From: JACVRW01 sp963825345
GTDB taxonomy: Bacteria > Actinomycetota > Thermoleophilia > Solirubrobacterales > Thermoleophilaceae
Length of the DNA: 64,000 nt
Assembly (NCBI GenBank): GCA_963825345.1
Contig: CAWGSQ010000003.1
Location: 1 to 64,000 of the forward strand
Direction: 5' to 3'
Shown here: in pieces, positions 7,055 to 16,682 of the stretch
Layout of the letters: each line of letters opens with the position of its first letter
How positions within the stretch are numbered: the stretch's first letter is position 1
Translations under genes and position numbers: made by a program
Notes under the pieces: model-generated
What the model saw: the letters and a program-made list of their open reading frames with translations, nothing else
Database searches by the model: none
Told to the model about the DNA's origin: nothing

Positions 7055-9433
7055 CTACGAACGCGGCGCGCCGGGTGGAATCGCGATCAGCCCGCGCACC
7101 CTGTCGAAGACGCTCCCCCGGCTCAGCTCCCGGCGTACCGCCCGGCGCTGGCCCAGGTCGGGCGCGGCGGGGGCGCGCGGGTCGTATCGGTGCCCGCGCA
7201 GGCCCTTTGCATAGGCCTCCGAGGCGGGTCCCGCGAAGCGCCCGAGCCGGCGCTCGAGGCCGAGCAGCGTGGTCGATGTCGGAAGGTCCCAGTCCAGCCG
7301 CACGAGTGCGCGCCGCAGCTCTGAGAGCTGAACCTCCGCGAGCTCGTCGGGCCCGAGGCTGCGCAGGCGGCGCACGCGATTTCCCAGCATGAGCGCGCCT
7401 GCCGCGAGCGGCGCCGCCAGCAGCAGCAGGAGTACCGGCATGAGCCAGCCGTTTCCGCCGTCAGAGCCCAGGCTGCCGCCGGTGTCCGTGCCGCGCTCTG
7501 AGGCGGCCACGCCCTGGCGCGTGTCGCTCACCTCCCCGGCGTCGGCGGCGGCCGCGCTCGTGGCGAGCGCACTCGACTGCGACTGCGCCGGCGAGCGTGC
7601 GGGAGTCGGGTCGAAAGGCACCCAGCCGATTCCCGTGAACCAGACCTCCACCCACGAGTGGGCGTCGAGGTCCCGGACGCGGTACTCACGCGTGTCCTTG
7701 TTGTACGAGCCCGGTGAGAAGCCCGCGGCCACGCGCGCCGGGATCCCGGCCATCCGCAGCATCAGCGCCATCGCGCCCGAGAACTGCTGGCAGTAGCCGC
7801 GCTTCTCCTCGTAGAGGAAGCCCATCAGCGGAATCGGGCGCGTGGGCACGCGCTCGGAGTACGTGAAGGTGTCCTGTAGGTAGCGCTCGACGTTCTTGAC
7901 CGCGGCGTAGGCGGTCGGCTGGTCCGCCGTGAGGCGCTGGGTGAGGTCGTACATGCGCTCGTAGGGCGAGTCCCGGATCGCTGTCTCGGCTGCCCGTCCC
8001 CAGCCGCTCGTGGGATCGCCACGCAGCGGCACGAAGACGTTGTCACGCGCCTGAGCCGCTCGCTGCCTAGCCGCGTCGCCCTGAAGGCCCAGGCCCTCGG
8101 TGGCGCTCTCGCCCGGGTTGGGGAGCTGGATCTGTGTGTAGGCGATCATGCCGCGGGAGAAACCGACCGGCACCCCCTCCATCTGCGCCTTGGTGGGATT
8201 CGGCGCCCAGGTGCGCACGAAGTACGAGTCGCCCTTCTCGAGGGTGACCCCTCGCCGCAGTCGCGTGGTCCCGTCGGAGCTCGGCCGCGCGCCGCCCACG
8301 CCGTCCACGTGGAGCGTCACCCCCGCCCCCACGACCATCTTGCTCGACAGCGAGCGGACGGTGAAGCGGATGCGCTCGTCCCAGGCCGGGTTGTACTCGC
8401 TGTAGTCCCAGCGCCCGTCGGGATTCGACTCCGAGAACGGGACCTCGGGACCGAAGCGGTTGTCGTCCGCCGCCTCGGAGCGCACCCAGCGCAGCCCGTC
8501 GAACGAGTCGAGCGCCTCGGCCTTCCAATAGTGGGGCCGGCTGGACTTCACGTTCAGCACCGTGGCCCCGGCCCGCGACCAGTTGAGCGGCCCGTACTCG
8601 TGGTTCCACTCGAACGTGATCGCCTCGCCCTTGCCGAACAGGCTCCACGCCCCGTAGTCCCACCAGGCGCGTTCGCCGTCGAGCGCGGCAGCCACGGGGA
8701 GCGACAGGACGCCCACGCTCGCCACCACGGCGGCGCCCACCGCGGCCTCGCGCCGCGGCATGCGCGGCAGCCACAGCCAGGCGCCGACCAGGAGCAGGAG
8801 CACGAGGCCGCGCAGCGCCGGCGCGCCTGGATCGTTCTCCGTGACCGGCGTGCCGTACAGGACCAGCAGGGTCACGAGCCCACCCATGCGCAGCGCACCG
8901 CGGCCGCGGTGCGCGGGCCAGAAGGCGATCAGGGCCGCGACCGTCAGGAGGGCCGGCACGCCGAGCAGGATGCTGCGGCGGATCCAGGTGTCGGGGCCGT
9001 CGTAGGGCCAGTCGACCTCCTGCATCCCGGCGAGGCCACGGTCCAGCCCGTCCGCAAACTCGCTCCAGTGAGCCGGGAGCAGCAGGCGGCCCGGTAGACC
9101 GGCCGCCATCAGTCCGAGCGCGAGCATCGCCAGGCCGATGGCGGCGGCCAGCGCGTGCAATGCGGGCCGCGGCAGGGGCGCGTTCCTGAGCAGGCCGAGG
9201 GCGGCCGCGCCGCCGGTGGCCACCAGCAGCACCAGGAGAGTCCGGCCGACGGGTGGGTCCTCCACCAGCAGACCCCAATGCGCAGCGCCGAAGGCGCCGA
9301 GAGCAGCGAAGGCGATCAGCCGCATCGAGAGCGAGTCGCGGACAACGGCTGCGGCGGAGCGCGCGCTGCCGGTGGCGGCGGGCGGAGCACCCGCGGTGGC
9401 GGGCGCGGGGGTGCGGCCGAGCACGCCGCTCAT
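7055..9433 (-). CDS. Membrane-bound transglutaminase-like protein (TgpA/DUF3488 type)
   Basis: 792 residues. The N-terminal third has about seven hydrophobic segments (for example 'LIAFAALGAFGAAHWGLLV', 'TLLVLLVATGGAAALGLL', 'LRGLVLLLLVGAWLWL'). An extracytoplasmic region leads to a transglutaminase/protease core with the likely Cys-His-Asp triad: Cys in 'KRGYCQQFSGAMALMLR' (about 548), His in 'DLDAHSWVEVWF' (about 592) and Asp in 'VPFDPTPA' (about 608). One more membrane helix ('WLMPVLLLLLAAPLAAGAL') precedes a cytosolic tail. The ATG at 9433 overlaps the DUF58 stop (ATGA). The trio MoxR-DUF58-transglutaminase is a well-known conserved cluster whose biochemical role is unsettled; a cell-envelope protein-modifying or proteolytic role is inferred. 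Longer upstream starts were rejected because they overlap the DUF58 gene. Confidence 0.88.
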   Translation of the reverse strand: MSGVLGRTPAPATAGAPPAATGSARSAAAVVRDSLSMRLIAFAALGAFGAAHWGLLVEDPPVGRTLLVLLVATGGAAALGLLRNAPLPRPALHALAAAIGLAMLALGLMAAGLPGRLLLPAHWSEFADGLDRGLAGMQEVDWPYDGPDTWIRRSILLGVPALLTVAALIAFWPAHRGRGALRMGGLVTLLVLYGTPVTENDPGAPALRGLVLLLLVGAWLWLPRMPRREAAVGAAVVASVGVLSLPVAAALDGERAWWDYGAWSLFGKGEAITFEWNHEYGPLNWSRAGATVLNVKSSRPHYWKAEALDSFDGLRWVRSEAADDNRFGPEVPFSESNPDGRWDYSEYNPAWDERIRFTVRSLSSKMVVGAGVTLHVDGVGGARPSSDGTTRLRRGVTLEKGDSYFVRTWAPNPTKAQMEGVPVGFSRGMIAYTQIQLPNPGESATEGLGLQGDAARQRAAQARDNVFVPLRGDPTSGWGRAAETAIRDSPYERMYDLTQRLTADQPTAYAAVKNVERYLQDTFTYSERVPTRPIPLMGFLYEEKRGYCQQFSGAMALMLRMAGIPARVAAGFSPGSYNKDTREYRVRDLDAHSWVEVWFTGIGWVPFDPTPARSPAQSQSSALATSAAAADAGEVSDTRQGVAASERGTDTGGSLGSDGGNGWLMPVLLLLLAAPLAAGALMLGNRVRRLRSLGPDELAEVQLSELRRALVRLDWDLPTSTTLLGLERRLGRFAGPASEAYAKGLRGHRYDPRAPAAPDLGQRRAVRRELSRGSVFDRVRGLIAIPPGAPRS

Positions 9434-10551
9434 GCCGCGCTCCGCGAGCCGGTGGCCCGCCGCGCCCGCTCGACAAGACACCCGGTGCAGCCGGCCACCT
9501 CGAACGCGGGGCGCACGCCGGGGAGCACACACGGGGCCACCACGTAGCGCGACCCGGCGGGCAGCCGCTCCAGGGCCCGTGGCGTGGCGCGGAGGTCGGC
9601 CCCGGTGACCCAGATCACCGCGCCGCCGCGCGGGCCGAGCAGTCCGCCGGCCGGCGCGGCGCCCTCCTCCACGAGCGCGAGGCGCGCGTGCACCGCGGGC
9701 CAGGATCCGAGGTCATGGCCGATGTCGATCGGCCGGCGGTCGCCCGGCAGAAGCACTGCACATCCGTCGGTGCGGGCAAGCCACATGCACAGCGATGCCG
9801 CGGCGCGAACCGCCTTGTCGAGCGCCTCCTCGTCAGCCGGACCGGAGGAATCCATCACGATCAGCGGAGCGGAGTCGAGCTCCGCGACCAGGCGGCGTTC
9901 GAGCATCTCGCCGTGGCGGGCCACGGACGGCCAGTGGATGCGAGAGGCGGGCGCCCCCTCCCGGTACGCGCGCAGGCCGTCGATCTCGAGCTCCGCCGCG
10001 GAGGCGTCGAGCCGCCTCCCCGAGAGGCTCGGCTGCGCGCCCATCCCCGCCTGGGCACCCGCGCCCGCGCCGCCGCTGCCGGGAGCGGTCACCGGCTCCA
10101 CCCGCGGAAGCACGAGCACCTCCTCCCCGCCCTGGCCGTGTAGCTCTTGTGAGTAGAGGTGCAGCGGGTCGCGGATCACGAGCACCTCGGGCTCGAGCAC
10201 CCGCCGCCCGCGCCGCGCGAAGCGCACGTTGATGCGGAGCCTGCGCGACCATCGCCCCGCCACGGGGACCGGCCAGCCGAGCAGAGGCTCCAGGAGCTCG
10301 CCACCGGGCGGCGGCAGCACACCGCTTTTCACCTCCACCCGCAGCGGATAGGGCTCGTCCTCCACGACCGTGTGCGGGCCGGGCACGCGCGTGACCGTGG
10401 CGCCCTTCGCGGCCAGATGCACCCAGACGACCGCGCCGATCGACAGCGTCACGAGGCCCACGCCGGGCACGTACAGCGATGCCGTGTCGAACGTTCCCCC
10501 GGCCAGGCACAGCGCCACTCCGAGCAGCGCCGTGAATAGGGGGCGGAGCAT
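9430..10551 (-). CDS. DUF58 domain protein with two N-terminal membrane helices
   Basis: 373 residues. Two adjacent hydrophobic segments lie at the start ('LFTALLGVALCLAGGTF' and 'VPGVGLVTLSIGAVVWVHLA'). A beta-rich region follows ('YPLRVEVKSGVLPPPGGELL', 'RRLRINVRFARRGRRVLEP', 'VIRDPLHLYSQE'), then the DUF58 core: 'LEIDGLRAYREGAPASRIHW' matches the family's 'd.diR.Yr.GDd...I.W', and 'PLIVMDSS' is a VWA-like MIDAS strand. DUF58 proteins are encoded with MoxR ATPases and are thought to be their clients in metal-dependent or envelope-complex assembly. The ATG at 10551 directly precedes the first membrane segment; it lies 7 bp after the moxR stop. Confidence 0.88.
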   Translation of the reverse strand: MLRPLFTALLGVALCLAGGTFDTASLYVPGVGLVTLSIGAVVWVHLAAKGATVTRVPGPHTVVEDEPYPLRVEVKSGVLPPPGGELLEPLLGWPVPVAGRWSRRLRINVRFARRGRRVLEPEVLVIRDPLHLYSQELHGQGGEEVLVLPRVEPVTAPGSGGAGAGAQAGMGAQPSLSGRRLDASAAELEIDGLRAYREGAPASRIHWPSVARHGEMLERRLVAELDSAPLIVMDSSGPADEEALDKAVRAAASLCMWLARTDGCAVLLPGDRRPIDIGHDLGSWPAVHARLALVEEGAAPAGGLLGPRGGAVIWVTGADLRATPRALERLPAGSRYVVAPCVLPGVRPAFEVAGCTGCLVERARRATGSRSAA

Positions 10552-10558
10552 CAGCCCG

Positions 10559-11509
10559 TCAGAGCGCGGGAACCCGCTCCAGCGCGTCGCGGACGACCAC
10601 GGCCCGCTCATCGGCACCGGTACCGGGTGCGAGCAGCAGTCGGTGGGTGAGCACCGCGCCGGCGAGCTTCTGCACATCGTCGGGAAGCGCGTGGTCGCGG
10701 CCGTCGAGCGCCGCATAGGCCTTTGCGGCGCGGAACAGCATCAGGCCGGCTCGCGGGCTCGCGCCGAGCTCGACACGCGGATCGGCGCGCGTGGCGTCCG
10801 AGATCGCAACGACGTAGCGGCGCAGCGCCTCGCTCCCGTGGACCGCCGCGGCCGCGGTCTGCGCGGCCAGGATGCCCGCCACGTCGGCCACCGGCTCCAG
10901 CTCGAGGACGCGGTCGCTCTCGGCGTGGTCCATCAGCATGTCGCTCTCCTGCTGCGCCGTCGGATAGCCGAGCGACACGCGCACCATGAAGCGATCGAGC
11001 TGCGCCTCGGGCAGCGGGTAGGTGCCCTCGTACTCCACCGGGTTCTGCGTGGCGACGACGATGAACGGACGCGCCAGCTCATGCGTGTGCCTATCGACCG
11101 TCACGTGGCGCTCCTGCATGCACTCGAGCAGGCCGGACTGCGTCTTCGGCGAGGCGCGGTTCACCTCGTCGACCAGGATCACATTCGCGAACACCGGACC
11201 CGGGCGGAACTCGAAGCGGTTCTCGCGCTGGTTGTAGACGTTCGTGCCGACCACGTCGGCCGGCAGAAGGTCGGCCGTGCACTGGATGCGGGCGTACTCG
11301 GCATCGACCGAGCGGGCGAGCGCGCGCGCGAGGGCGGTCTTGCCGACGCCCGGGTAGTCCTCGATCAGCACGTGGCCCTCGGCGAAGAGCGCCACGAGCA
11401 CGTCGCGAATCACCGAGTCCGGAGCCTTGACCGCGCGTGCGATGTTGTCCCGGAGGCGCGCGCCGAGCTCGGCTACAGCAGGCGGGTCGAGCTCAGGAAC
11501 GGTCGACAT
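10559..11509 (-). CDS. moxR: MoxR-family AAA+ ATPase
   Basis: 316-residue chaperone-like ATPase. Walker A is 'DYPGVGKTALARALARS', Walker B 'NVILVDEVNRASPKTQSGLL', and sensor 1 lies in 'FIVVATQNPVEYEGTYPLPE', all in the usual MoxR order; the sequence 'LPEAQLDRFMVRVSLGYP' is diagnostic for the subfamily. It presumably remodels or loads the DUF58 protein encoded 7 bp downstream and acts with the transglutaminase. Upstream, the trpC stop is only 23 bp away, so the cassette appears to be read from the trp transcript or from a promoter inside trpC. Confidence 0.94.
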   Translation of the reverse strand: MSTVPELDPPAVAELGARLRDNIARAVKAPDSVIRDVLVALFAEGHVLIEDYPGVGKTALARALARSVDAEYARIQCTADLLPADVVGTNVYNQRENRFEFRPGPVFANVILVDEVNRASPKTQSGLLECMQERHVTVDRHTHELARPFIVVATQNPVEYEGTYPLPEAQLDRFMVRVSLGYPTAQQESDMLMDHAESDRVLELEPVADVAGILAAQTAAAAVHGSEALRRYVVAISDATRADPRVELGASPRAGLMLFRAAKAYAALDGRDHALPDDVQKLAGAVLTHRLLLAPGTGADERAVVVRDALERVPAL

Positions 11510-11532
11510 GCACCACCATGGTAGGGATACGC

Positions 11533-12345
11533 CTAGCCCGGTCCGATGGGTTCCGCGCCAGGATCGGTCGAGTGCGTGAGTCCGCGCGCCGCCGTCTCCG
11601 GGTCGGGCGCGCGCATCAGTGCCTCTCCGATCAGCACAGCGTCCACCCCGACCTGCTCCAGCTCGTCGATCTGGTCGCGGTGGTGGATCCCCGACTCGGA
11701 CACCACGACCTTGCCTGCCGGTACATCGGCGAGCAGGTCGAAGGTGCGTTGGATGTCGACGCTGAAGTCCTCGAGGTTGCGGTTGTTGATGCCAATCACG
11801 TCGCAGTCGAGCTCCAGTGCCCGCTCGAGCTCCTCGTCGTCGTGGATCTCCACGAGCGCGTCGAGGTCGAGCTGGCTCGCCTGCGCGTACAGCGACGCGA
11901 GCTTCGAGTCGTCGAGCGAGCCGACCACGAGCAGCACGGCGTCCGCGCCCGCCAGCTTGGCCTCGTAGATCTGGTACGGGTCGATCGTGAAGTCCTTGCG
12001 GAGGATCGGCAGCTCCGTGGCGGCACGGGCCTCGCGCAGATCCGCCAGCGATCCGCCGAAATGCAGCTCCTCGGTGAGGATCGAAATGGCCGCCGCGCCG
12101 CCGCGCTCGTAAGCCTCGACGATCTCGGCACAGCTACCGCCGTTCGGCGCGAGGGCGCCCGCGGACGGCGAGCGGCGCTTGTGCTCCGCGATCAGGGAGG
12201 TGCCGGGGCGCGACAGCGCTTCCGCGAACGGGCGGCCCTCACGGCCCGTCTCGACCTGGGCCTCCAGCTCGGACAGCGGATGCTCGCGCTGACGGCGCTT
12301 CAGCGAGTCGCGGGTCGCATCGACGATGTCGTGCAGGCGGATCAC
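11533..12345 (-). CDS. trpC: Indole-3-glycerol-phosphate synthase
   Basis: Closes the indole ring in tryptophan synthesis (CdRP to indole-3-glycerol phosphate). 270 residues from a GTG start at 12345 that overlaps the trpD stop (GTGA). Conserved blocks are present: 'SLIAEHKRRSPSAG' (catalytic Glu and Lys), 'AISILTEELHFGGSLADL', 'PILRKDFTIDPYQIYEA' (second catalytic Lys), 'AVLLVV', 'IGINNRNLEDFSVD' and 'VSESGIHHRDQI'. A longer upstream frame exists but runs inside trpD and is not conserved, so the GTG start is preferred. It ends the trpEGDC half of the split trp gene set. Confidence 0.96.
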   Translation of the reverse strand: MIRLHDIVDATRDSLKRRQREHPLSELEAQVETGREGRPFAEALSRPGTSLIAEHKRRSPSAGALAPNGGSCAEIVEAYERGGAAAISILTEELHFGGSLADLREARAATELPILRKDFTIDPYQIYEAKLAGADAVLLVVGSLDDSKLASLYAQASQLDLDALVEIHDDEELERALELDCDVIGINNRNLEDFSVDIQRTFDLLADVPAGKVVVSESGIHHRDQIDELEQVGVDAVLIGEALMRAPDPETAARGLTHSTDPGAEPIGPG

Positions 12346-13347
12346 GAGGCCGTGGCCCCCACCCAGCGCTCGAGGACGCTCGCGGCGGCGCCGTCGTCGA
12401 TCGAGCGCTCCGCGGCGCGCACGCCGTCGGCGAGCGAGTCCGCGCGGCCCGCAACGTAGATGGCGGCGCCCGCGTTCAGGACCGCGAGCGAGCGCTCGGT
12501 GCCAGCCTTCCCCGACAGCACGTCGCGCAGCACCTGCGCGTTCTGGTCGGGCGTGCCCGCACCCACCGCACCGTCGGTCGAGAGCTCGATGTCGACCTGC
12601 TCGGGCGTCACCTCGTAGCTGCTGAGACGGCCGTCTCTCAGCTCCACTACGCGGGTCGTCCCGGAGACGGAGAACTCGTCCAGGCCATCGGCGCTCGACA
12701 CTACCAGCGCCCGCTCCGCACCAAGCTCTCCAAGCGCCGCCGCCATGGTCTCGATCTTGCCTGGATCGGAGACGCCGATCACCTGCCGGAGCGCCCCGGC
12801 AGGGTTGGTGAGCGGACCGAGGAAGTTGAAGATCGTCCGGACACCCAGCTCCTTGCGCACCGGCACGATGTGCTTGAACGCCGGATGGTGGAGCGGCGCG
12901 AACATGAATCCGAAGCCGATCTCCGTGATGCAGTCGGCCACCGCATCGGGCGCCAGGTCGATGCGGCCGCCGAGCGCCTCGAGCACGTCCGCCGACCCGC
13001 ACTGGCTCGTTGCCGAGCGGTTCCCGTGCTTTGCCACTCGGCAGCCCGCGCCCGCCGCGACGAAGGCCGCGGTGGTCGAGACGTTGAAGGTCGGCCGCCC
13101 ACCGCCCGTCCCGGCAGTGTCGACCAGGTCGTCTCCCGCATCGACCTTCACCGAGCGCTCGCGCAGCACCGCGGCGAGCCCGGCGATCTCCCCCACCGTC
13201 TCGCCCTTCGTGCGCAGGGCGATCAGGAACGCGGCGGCCTGGGCCTCCGATGCGTTGCCCTCCACGATCTCGGCGAGCACGCGCGATGCCTCGTGCGGCG
13301 CGAGGTCCTCGCCGCTCGCCACCCGGTCGATCGCCTCGGTCAGGACG

Positions 13348-13358
<11 letters not shown>
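12342..13358 (-). CDS. trpD: Anthranilate phosphoribosyltransferase
   Basis: Transfers phosphoribose from PRPP to anthranilate. The 338-residue protein shows the family fold: an N-terminal helical bundle ('DRVASGEDLAPHEASRVLAE'), the PRPP loop 'DTAGTGGGRPTFNVSTTAAF', then 'AAGAGCRVAKHGNRSATSQ' and 'GSADVLEALGG', and the metal site region 'SADGLDEFSVSG'. The start at 13358 lies inside the trpG 3' end (11-bp overlap), and the stop overlaps trpC. Length and motifs are fully normal. Confidence 0.96.
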
Positions 13359-13901
<543 letters not shown>

Positions 13902-13905
<4 letters not shown>

Positions 13906-15362
13906 GCCCAGTCCCCCTGGTCACAGGCGAGCCGGATCGCGTCCATAACCGCTCCGGCCTTCGCCTCGGTCTCGCGCACCTCGTACGCGGGGTCCGAGTC
14001 CGCCACGATGCCGCCGCCCGCCTGGATGTGCACCTGCCCGTCCTTCACGAGGGCGGAGCGGATGTAGATGCAGGTGTCGAGGTCGCCCGTGTACGAGAGG
14101 TAGCCCACGGCGCCGCCGTAGGGCCCTCGCCCGACGGGTTCGAGCTCGTCGATGATCTGCATCGCGCGGATCTTGGGGGCGCCGGAGAGCGTGCCGGCCG
14201 GCAGCGATGCGCGCAATGCGTCCATCGGCGAGACGTCGGGAGTGAGCGTGCCGGACACCGAGGAGACGATGTGCATCACGTGCGAGTAGGTCTCCACGGT
14301 CATCAGCTCGTCGACCGTGACCGAGCCGTACTCGCACACGCGCCCGAGGTCGTTGCGGCCGAGGTCCACGAGCATCACGTGCTCGGCGCGCTCCTTCGGA
14401 TCGGCGAGCAGCTCGCGCCCGCGCTCGAGGTCCTGCTCGACGGAGTCCGCGCGCGGGCGCGTGCCCGCGATCGGGCGCTGGCGCACGGTCCGTCCCGTCA
14501 CGGTCACGAGCGCCTCGGGCGATGCGCCGGCGATCTCGAAGTCCTCGAAGTCGAGGAAGTACATGTACGGGCTCGGGTTGATCGCCCGCAGGCCGCGGTA
14601 GATCGAGAAGGCGTCCACCGGGCAGTCAGCGCTCCAGCGCTGGCTCGGGACCACCTGGTAGACGTCGCCCGCCCGGATGTACTCCTTGGCCCGCTCCACC
14701 GCCGCCGCGTAGCCGTCCGAGCCCAGGTTCGAGCTGAAGCTCGGCGGCTCCCTGCGGCCCGGCCCAACCTGCGGAACCGGCCCGCGCAGCCGCTCGCGCA
14801 CGTCCGCGATTGCCGCGGCTGCCTCCTGGTAGGCGCGTTCGACGTCGCCCTCGGCGATCACGTTTGCGAGCACCGTGACCTCGTGGCGCAGGTGGTCGAA
14901 GGCGAGCAGCACGTCGGTGATCATCACCGCGAGCTCCGGCATGCCGACGTCGTCGGGATTCGGCTCGCCCACGCTCGGCTCGGCGCTGCGCACGAGGTCG
15001 TATCCGAACATCCCCACGGCACCCCCGGCGAACGGCGGCAGCCCATCGAGTGGTGCAATCCGGTAGCGCGCCAGCTCCTCCGCAACCGCCGCGTACGGGT
15101 CCGGATGCTCGCCGCGGTCGAGCCGGATAACGGCGCGCGGCCGGAAGCCGAGGAACGACCAACGCCCCACCTGCTGGCCCTGCTCGGCCGACTCGAGCAG
15201 GAACGACGGGCCGTCCCCGCGCAGCTTCAGGTACGCCGACACGGGCGTCTCGCAGTCGGCGATGAACGTATGGCGCACGGGCACGAGCGTGTGCTCGCGC
15301 GCGAGCTCGCGCGTCTCCTCGAGCGAGGGAGTCAGCTCGATGTCAGCCGCGGCGACGCTCAT
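13902..15362 (-). CDS. trpE: Anthranilate synthase component I
   Basis: First committed step of tryptophan synthesis: chorismate plus ammonia to anthranilate. The 486-residue protein carries the N-terminal feedback element 'GPSFLLESAEQG' (the LLES motif that binds tryptophan, so feedback inhibition is expected), and the chorismate-binding C-terminal domain: 'EYIRAGDVYQVVPSQRWS', 'VTGRTVRQRPIAGTRPR', 'HVMLVDLGRNDLGRVCEYG', 'LPAGTLSGAPKIRAMQIID' and 'YGGAVGYLSYTGDLDTCI'. The start ATG at 15362 lies 20 bp inside the end of hisIE. No leader peptide with Trp codons is seen upstream because hisIE abuts it. Confidence 0.96.
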
Positions 15363-15909
15363 TCAGGACCTCGTAGACATCGGCCAGCTCGATCCCGCGG
15401 CCGGCCAGCAGGACGGCGAGGTGGTAGAGCACATCCGCCGCCTCCTCCGCCACGCGCTCGTCGGACTCGTCGCGCGCGGCGCGCGCCACCTCCTCGGCCT
15501 CCTCCTGGACCTTCGCGGCCACCAGCTCGCCGTCGGCGAGCAGGGATCCGGTGTAGGTGTCGGCCCCTCGGCGGTCCTCGATCGTGCGCGCGAGCACCGC
15601 GAGCGCCTCGGCGGGAACCGGATCGAGCTCGCCGTTGTGGAAGCAGGTTCGCTCGCCGGTGTGGCACGCCGGCCCGGCCGGCTCCACGAGTGCGAGGATC
15701 GCGTCCTCGTCGCAGTCGAGCCGCAGCTCCTTGAGCTTCTGGACGTTCCCGGAGGTCTCGCCCTTGTGCCACAGCTCGTTGCGGGAGCGCGACCAGAACC
15801 ACATCTCACCGGTCTCGCGGGTGCGCTCGAGCGCCTCCTCGTTCATGTACGCGAGCGTCAGGACCTCGCCCGTGCGGGCGTCCTGGACTATGCATGGAAG
15901 GAGATCCAT
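15343..15909 (-). CDS. hisIE: Bifunctional phosphoribosyl-AMP cyclohydrolase / phosphoribosyl-ATP pyrophosphatase
   Basis: Catalyses histidine steps 2 and 3. The 188-residue protein is a fusion: HisI at about residues 1-105 ('LTLAYMNEEALERT', 'FWSRSRNELWHKGETSGN', 'CDEDAILALVEPAGPACHTG' with the metal Cys and Asp residues) and HisE at about 110-188 ('LARTIEDRRGADTYTGSLL', 'KVQEEAEEVARAA', 'EAADVLYHLAVLLAGRGIEL'). The ATG at 15909 is chosen because it immediately precedes the conserved cyclohydrolase start. It is the only his gene in the window and overlaps trpE by 20 bp, linking histidine and tryptophan synthesis in one transcript; both pathways use PRPP. Confidence 0.94.
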   Translation of the reverse strand: MDLLPCIVQDARTGEVLTLAYMNEEALERTRETGEMWFWSRSRNELWHKGETSGNVQKLKELRLDCDEDAILALVEPAGPACHTGERTCFHNGELDPVPAEALAVLARTIEDRRGADTYTGSLLADGELVAAKVQEEAEEVARAARDESDERVAEEAADVLYHLAVLLAGRGIELADVYEVLNERRRG

Positions 15910-15917
15910 CGTCACGA

Positions 15918-16682
15918 TTATGGCCGTGAGCTGATCGGCAGCTTGAGGAACTCGTACGTGGCGCCGATCTCGTCGAAGCCGAGGCGTCGGTAGAGCTCCT
16001 GTGGCCAGTCGGCGGAGTCGGTGACCATGAAGACCTGTTCGCAGCCGTCGGCGGTCGCCGCATCGGCCGCCGCGGCCACGGCGGCGCGGGCGTGGCCGCG
16101 TCCGCGGCGCGCCTCGACCGTGCCGACCTCGTCCACCTGCCCGAGGCCGTCGTGCGTGTAGAGGCGGCACGCGCAGGCGGGATCGTCCGGAGGCGAGGCG
16201 AAGTCGCGGGCGGCGAGCACGCTCGTGTAGCGGTCGTCCATCTCGGCCAGCTGACGAACCGCCTCGTCCTGCCAGCCGAACGGCTGCTCGCGGCGGAAGG
16301 CCGCGAGCGCCGCGGCCCCCACGTCGCGGCTCACCTCGGCCGCGTCGGCCGACTCCTCCGGGCGCTCGGGCGGGCGCCGACGAAGCATGATCAGCACTCG
16401 GAAGACGTTCCAGCCCGCCGTCGCGAGCTCTGGAGCCAGCCGCTTCCCGAGCCGCTGGTCGTGCATCACGAGCTTGCGGTGGCCGAACGTGCCCTGAACC
16501 TCGTCGGCCTCTGCGGTGAGCTGCGCCACGCTCGCCTGTGGGTCCTCGACCCGGATCGCGTTCACCTGCCACACGAGCGGCAGGCTCGGTGTGAGGATCG
16601 CGGTCCCGTGTGTGGTCCGGACCACCTCGTCGCACACGCCCTCCTCGGCGCGCCGCATGAACGCATGGATCCGCTCGATCAC
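15918..16682 (-). CDS. GNAT-family N-acetyltransferase
   Basis: 254 residues. The C-terminal half carries GNAT hallmarks: 'YTHDGLGQVDEVGTVEARRG', then 'RGHARAAVAAAADAATADG' as motif A (variant of R/Q-x-x-G-x-G/A), and 'VFMVTDSADWPQELYRRLGF' as motif B ending with the Tyr-x-x-x-Gly-Phe signature. The N-terminal half ('LPLVWQVNAIRVEDPQASV', 'HRKLVMHDQRLGKRLAPEL') may be a degenerate second GNAT fold. The GTG start at 16682 overlaps the era stop (GTGA). The acceptor is unknown; its place between era and hisIE gives no clue. Confidence 0.8.
   Translation of the reverse strand: MIERIHAFMRRAEEGVCDEVVRTTHGTAILTPSLPLVWQVNAIRVEDPQASVAQLTAEADEVQGTFGHRKLVMHDQRLGKRLAPELATAGWNVFRVLIMLRRRPPERPEESADAAEVSRDVGAAALAAFRREQPFGWQDEAVRQLAEMDDRYTSVLAARDFASPPDDPACACRLYTHDGLGQVDEVGTVEARRGRGHARAAVAAAADAATADGCEQVFMVTDSADWPQELYRRLGFDEIGATYEFLKLPISSRP

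Noticed and set aside
15363..15909. Trp leader peptide/attenuator before trpE
   Set aside because: hisIE overlaps the trpE start, leaving no leader region and no Trp-codon cluster.
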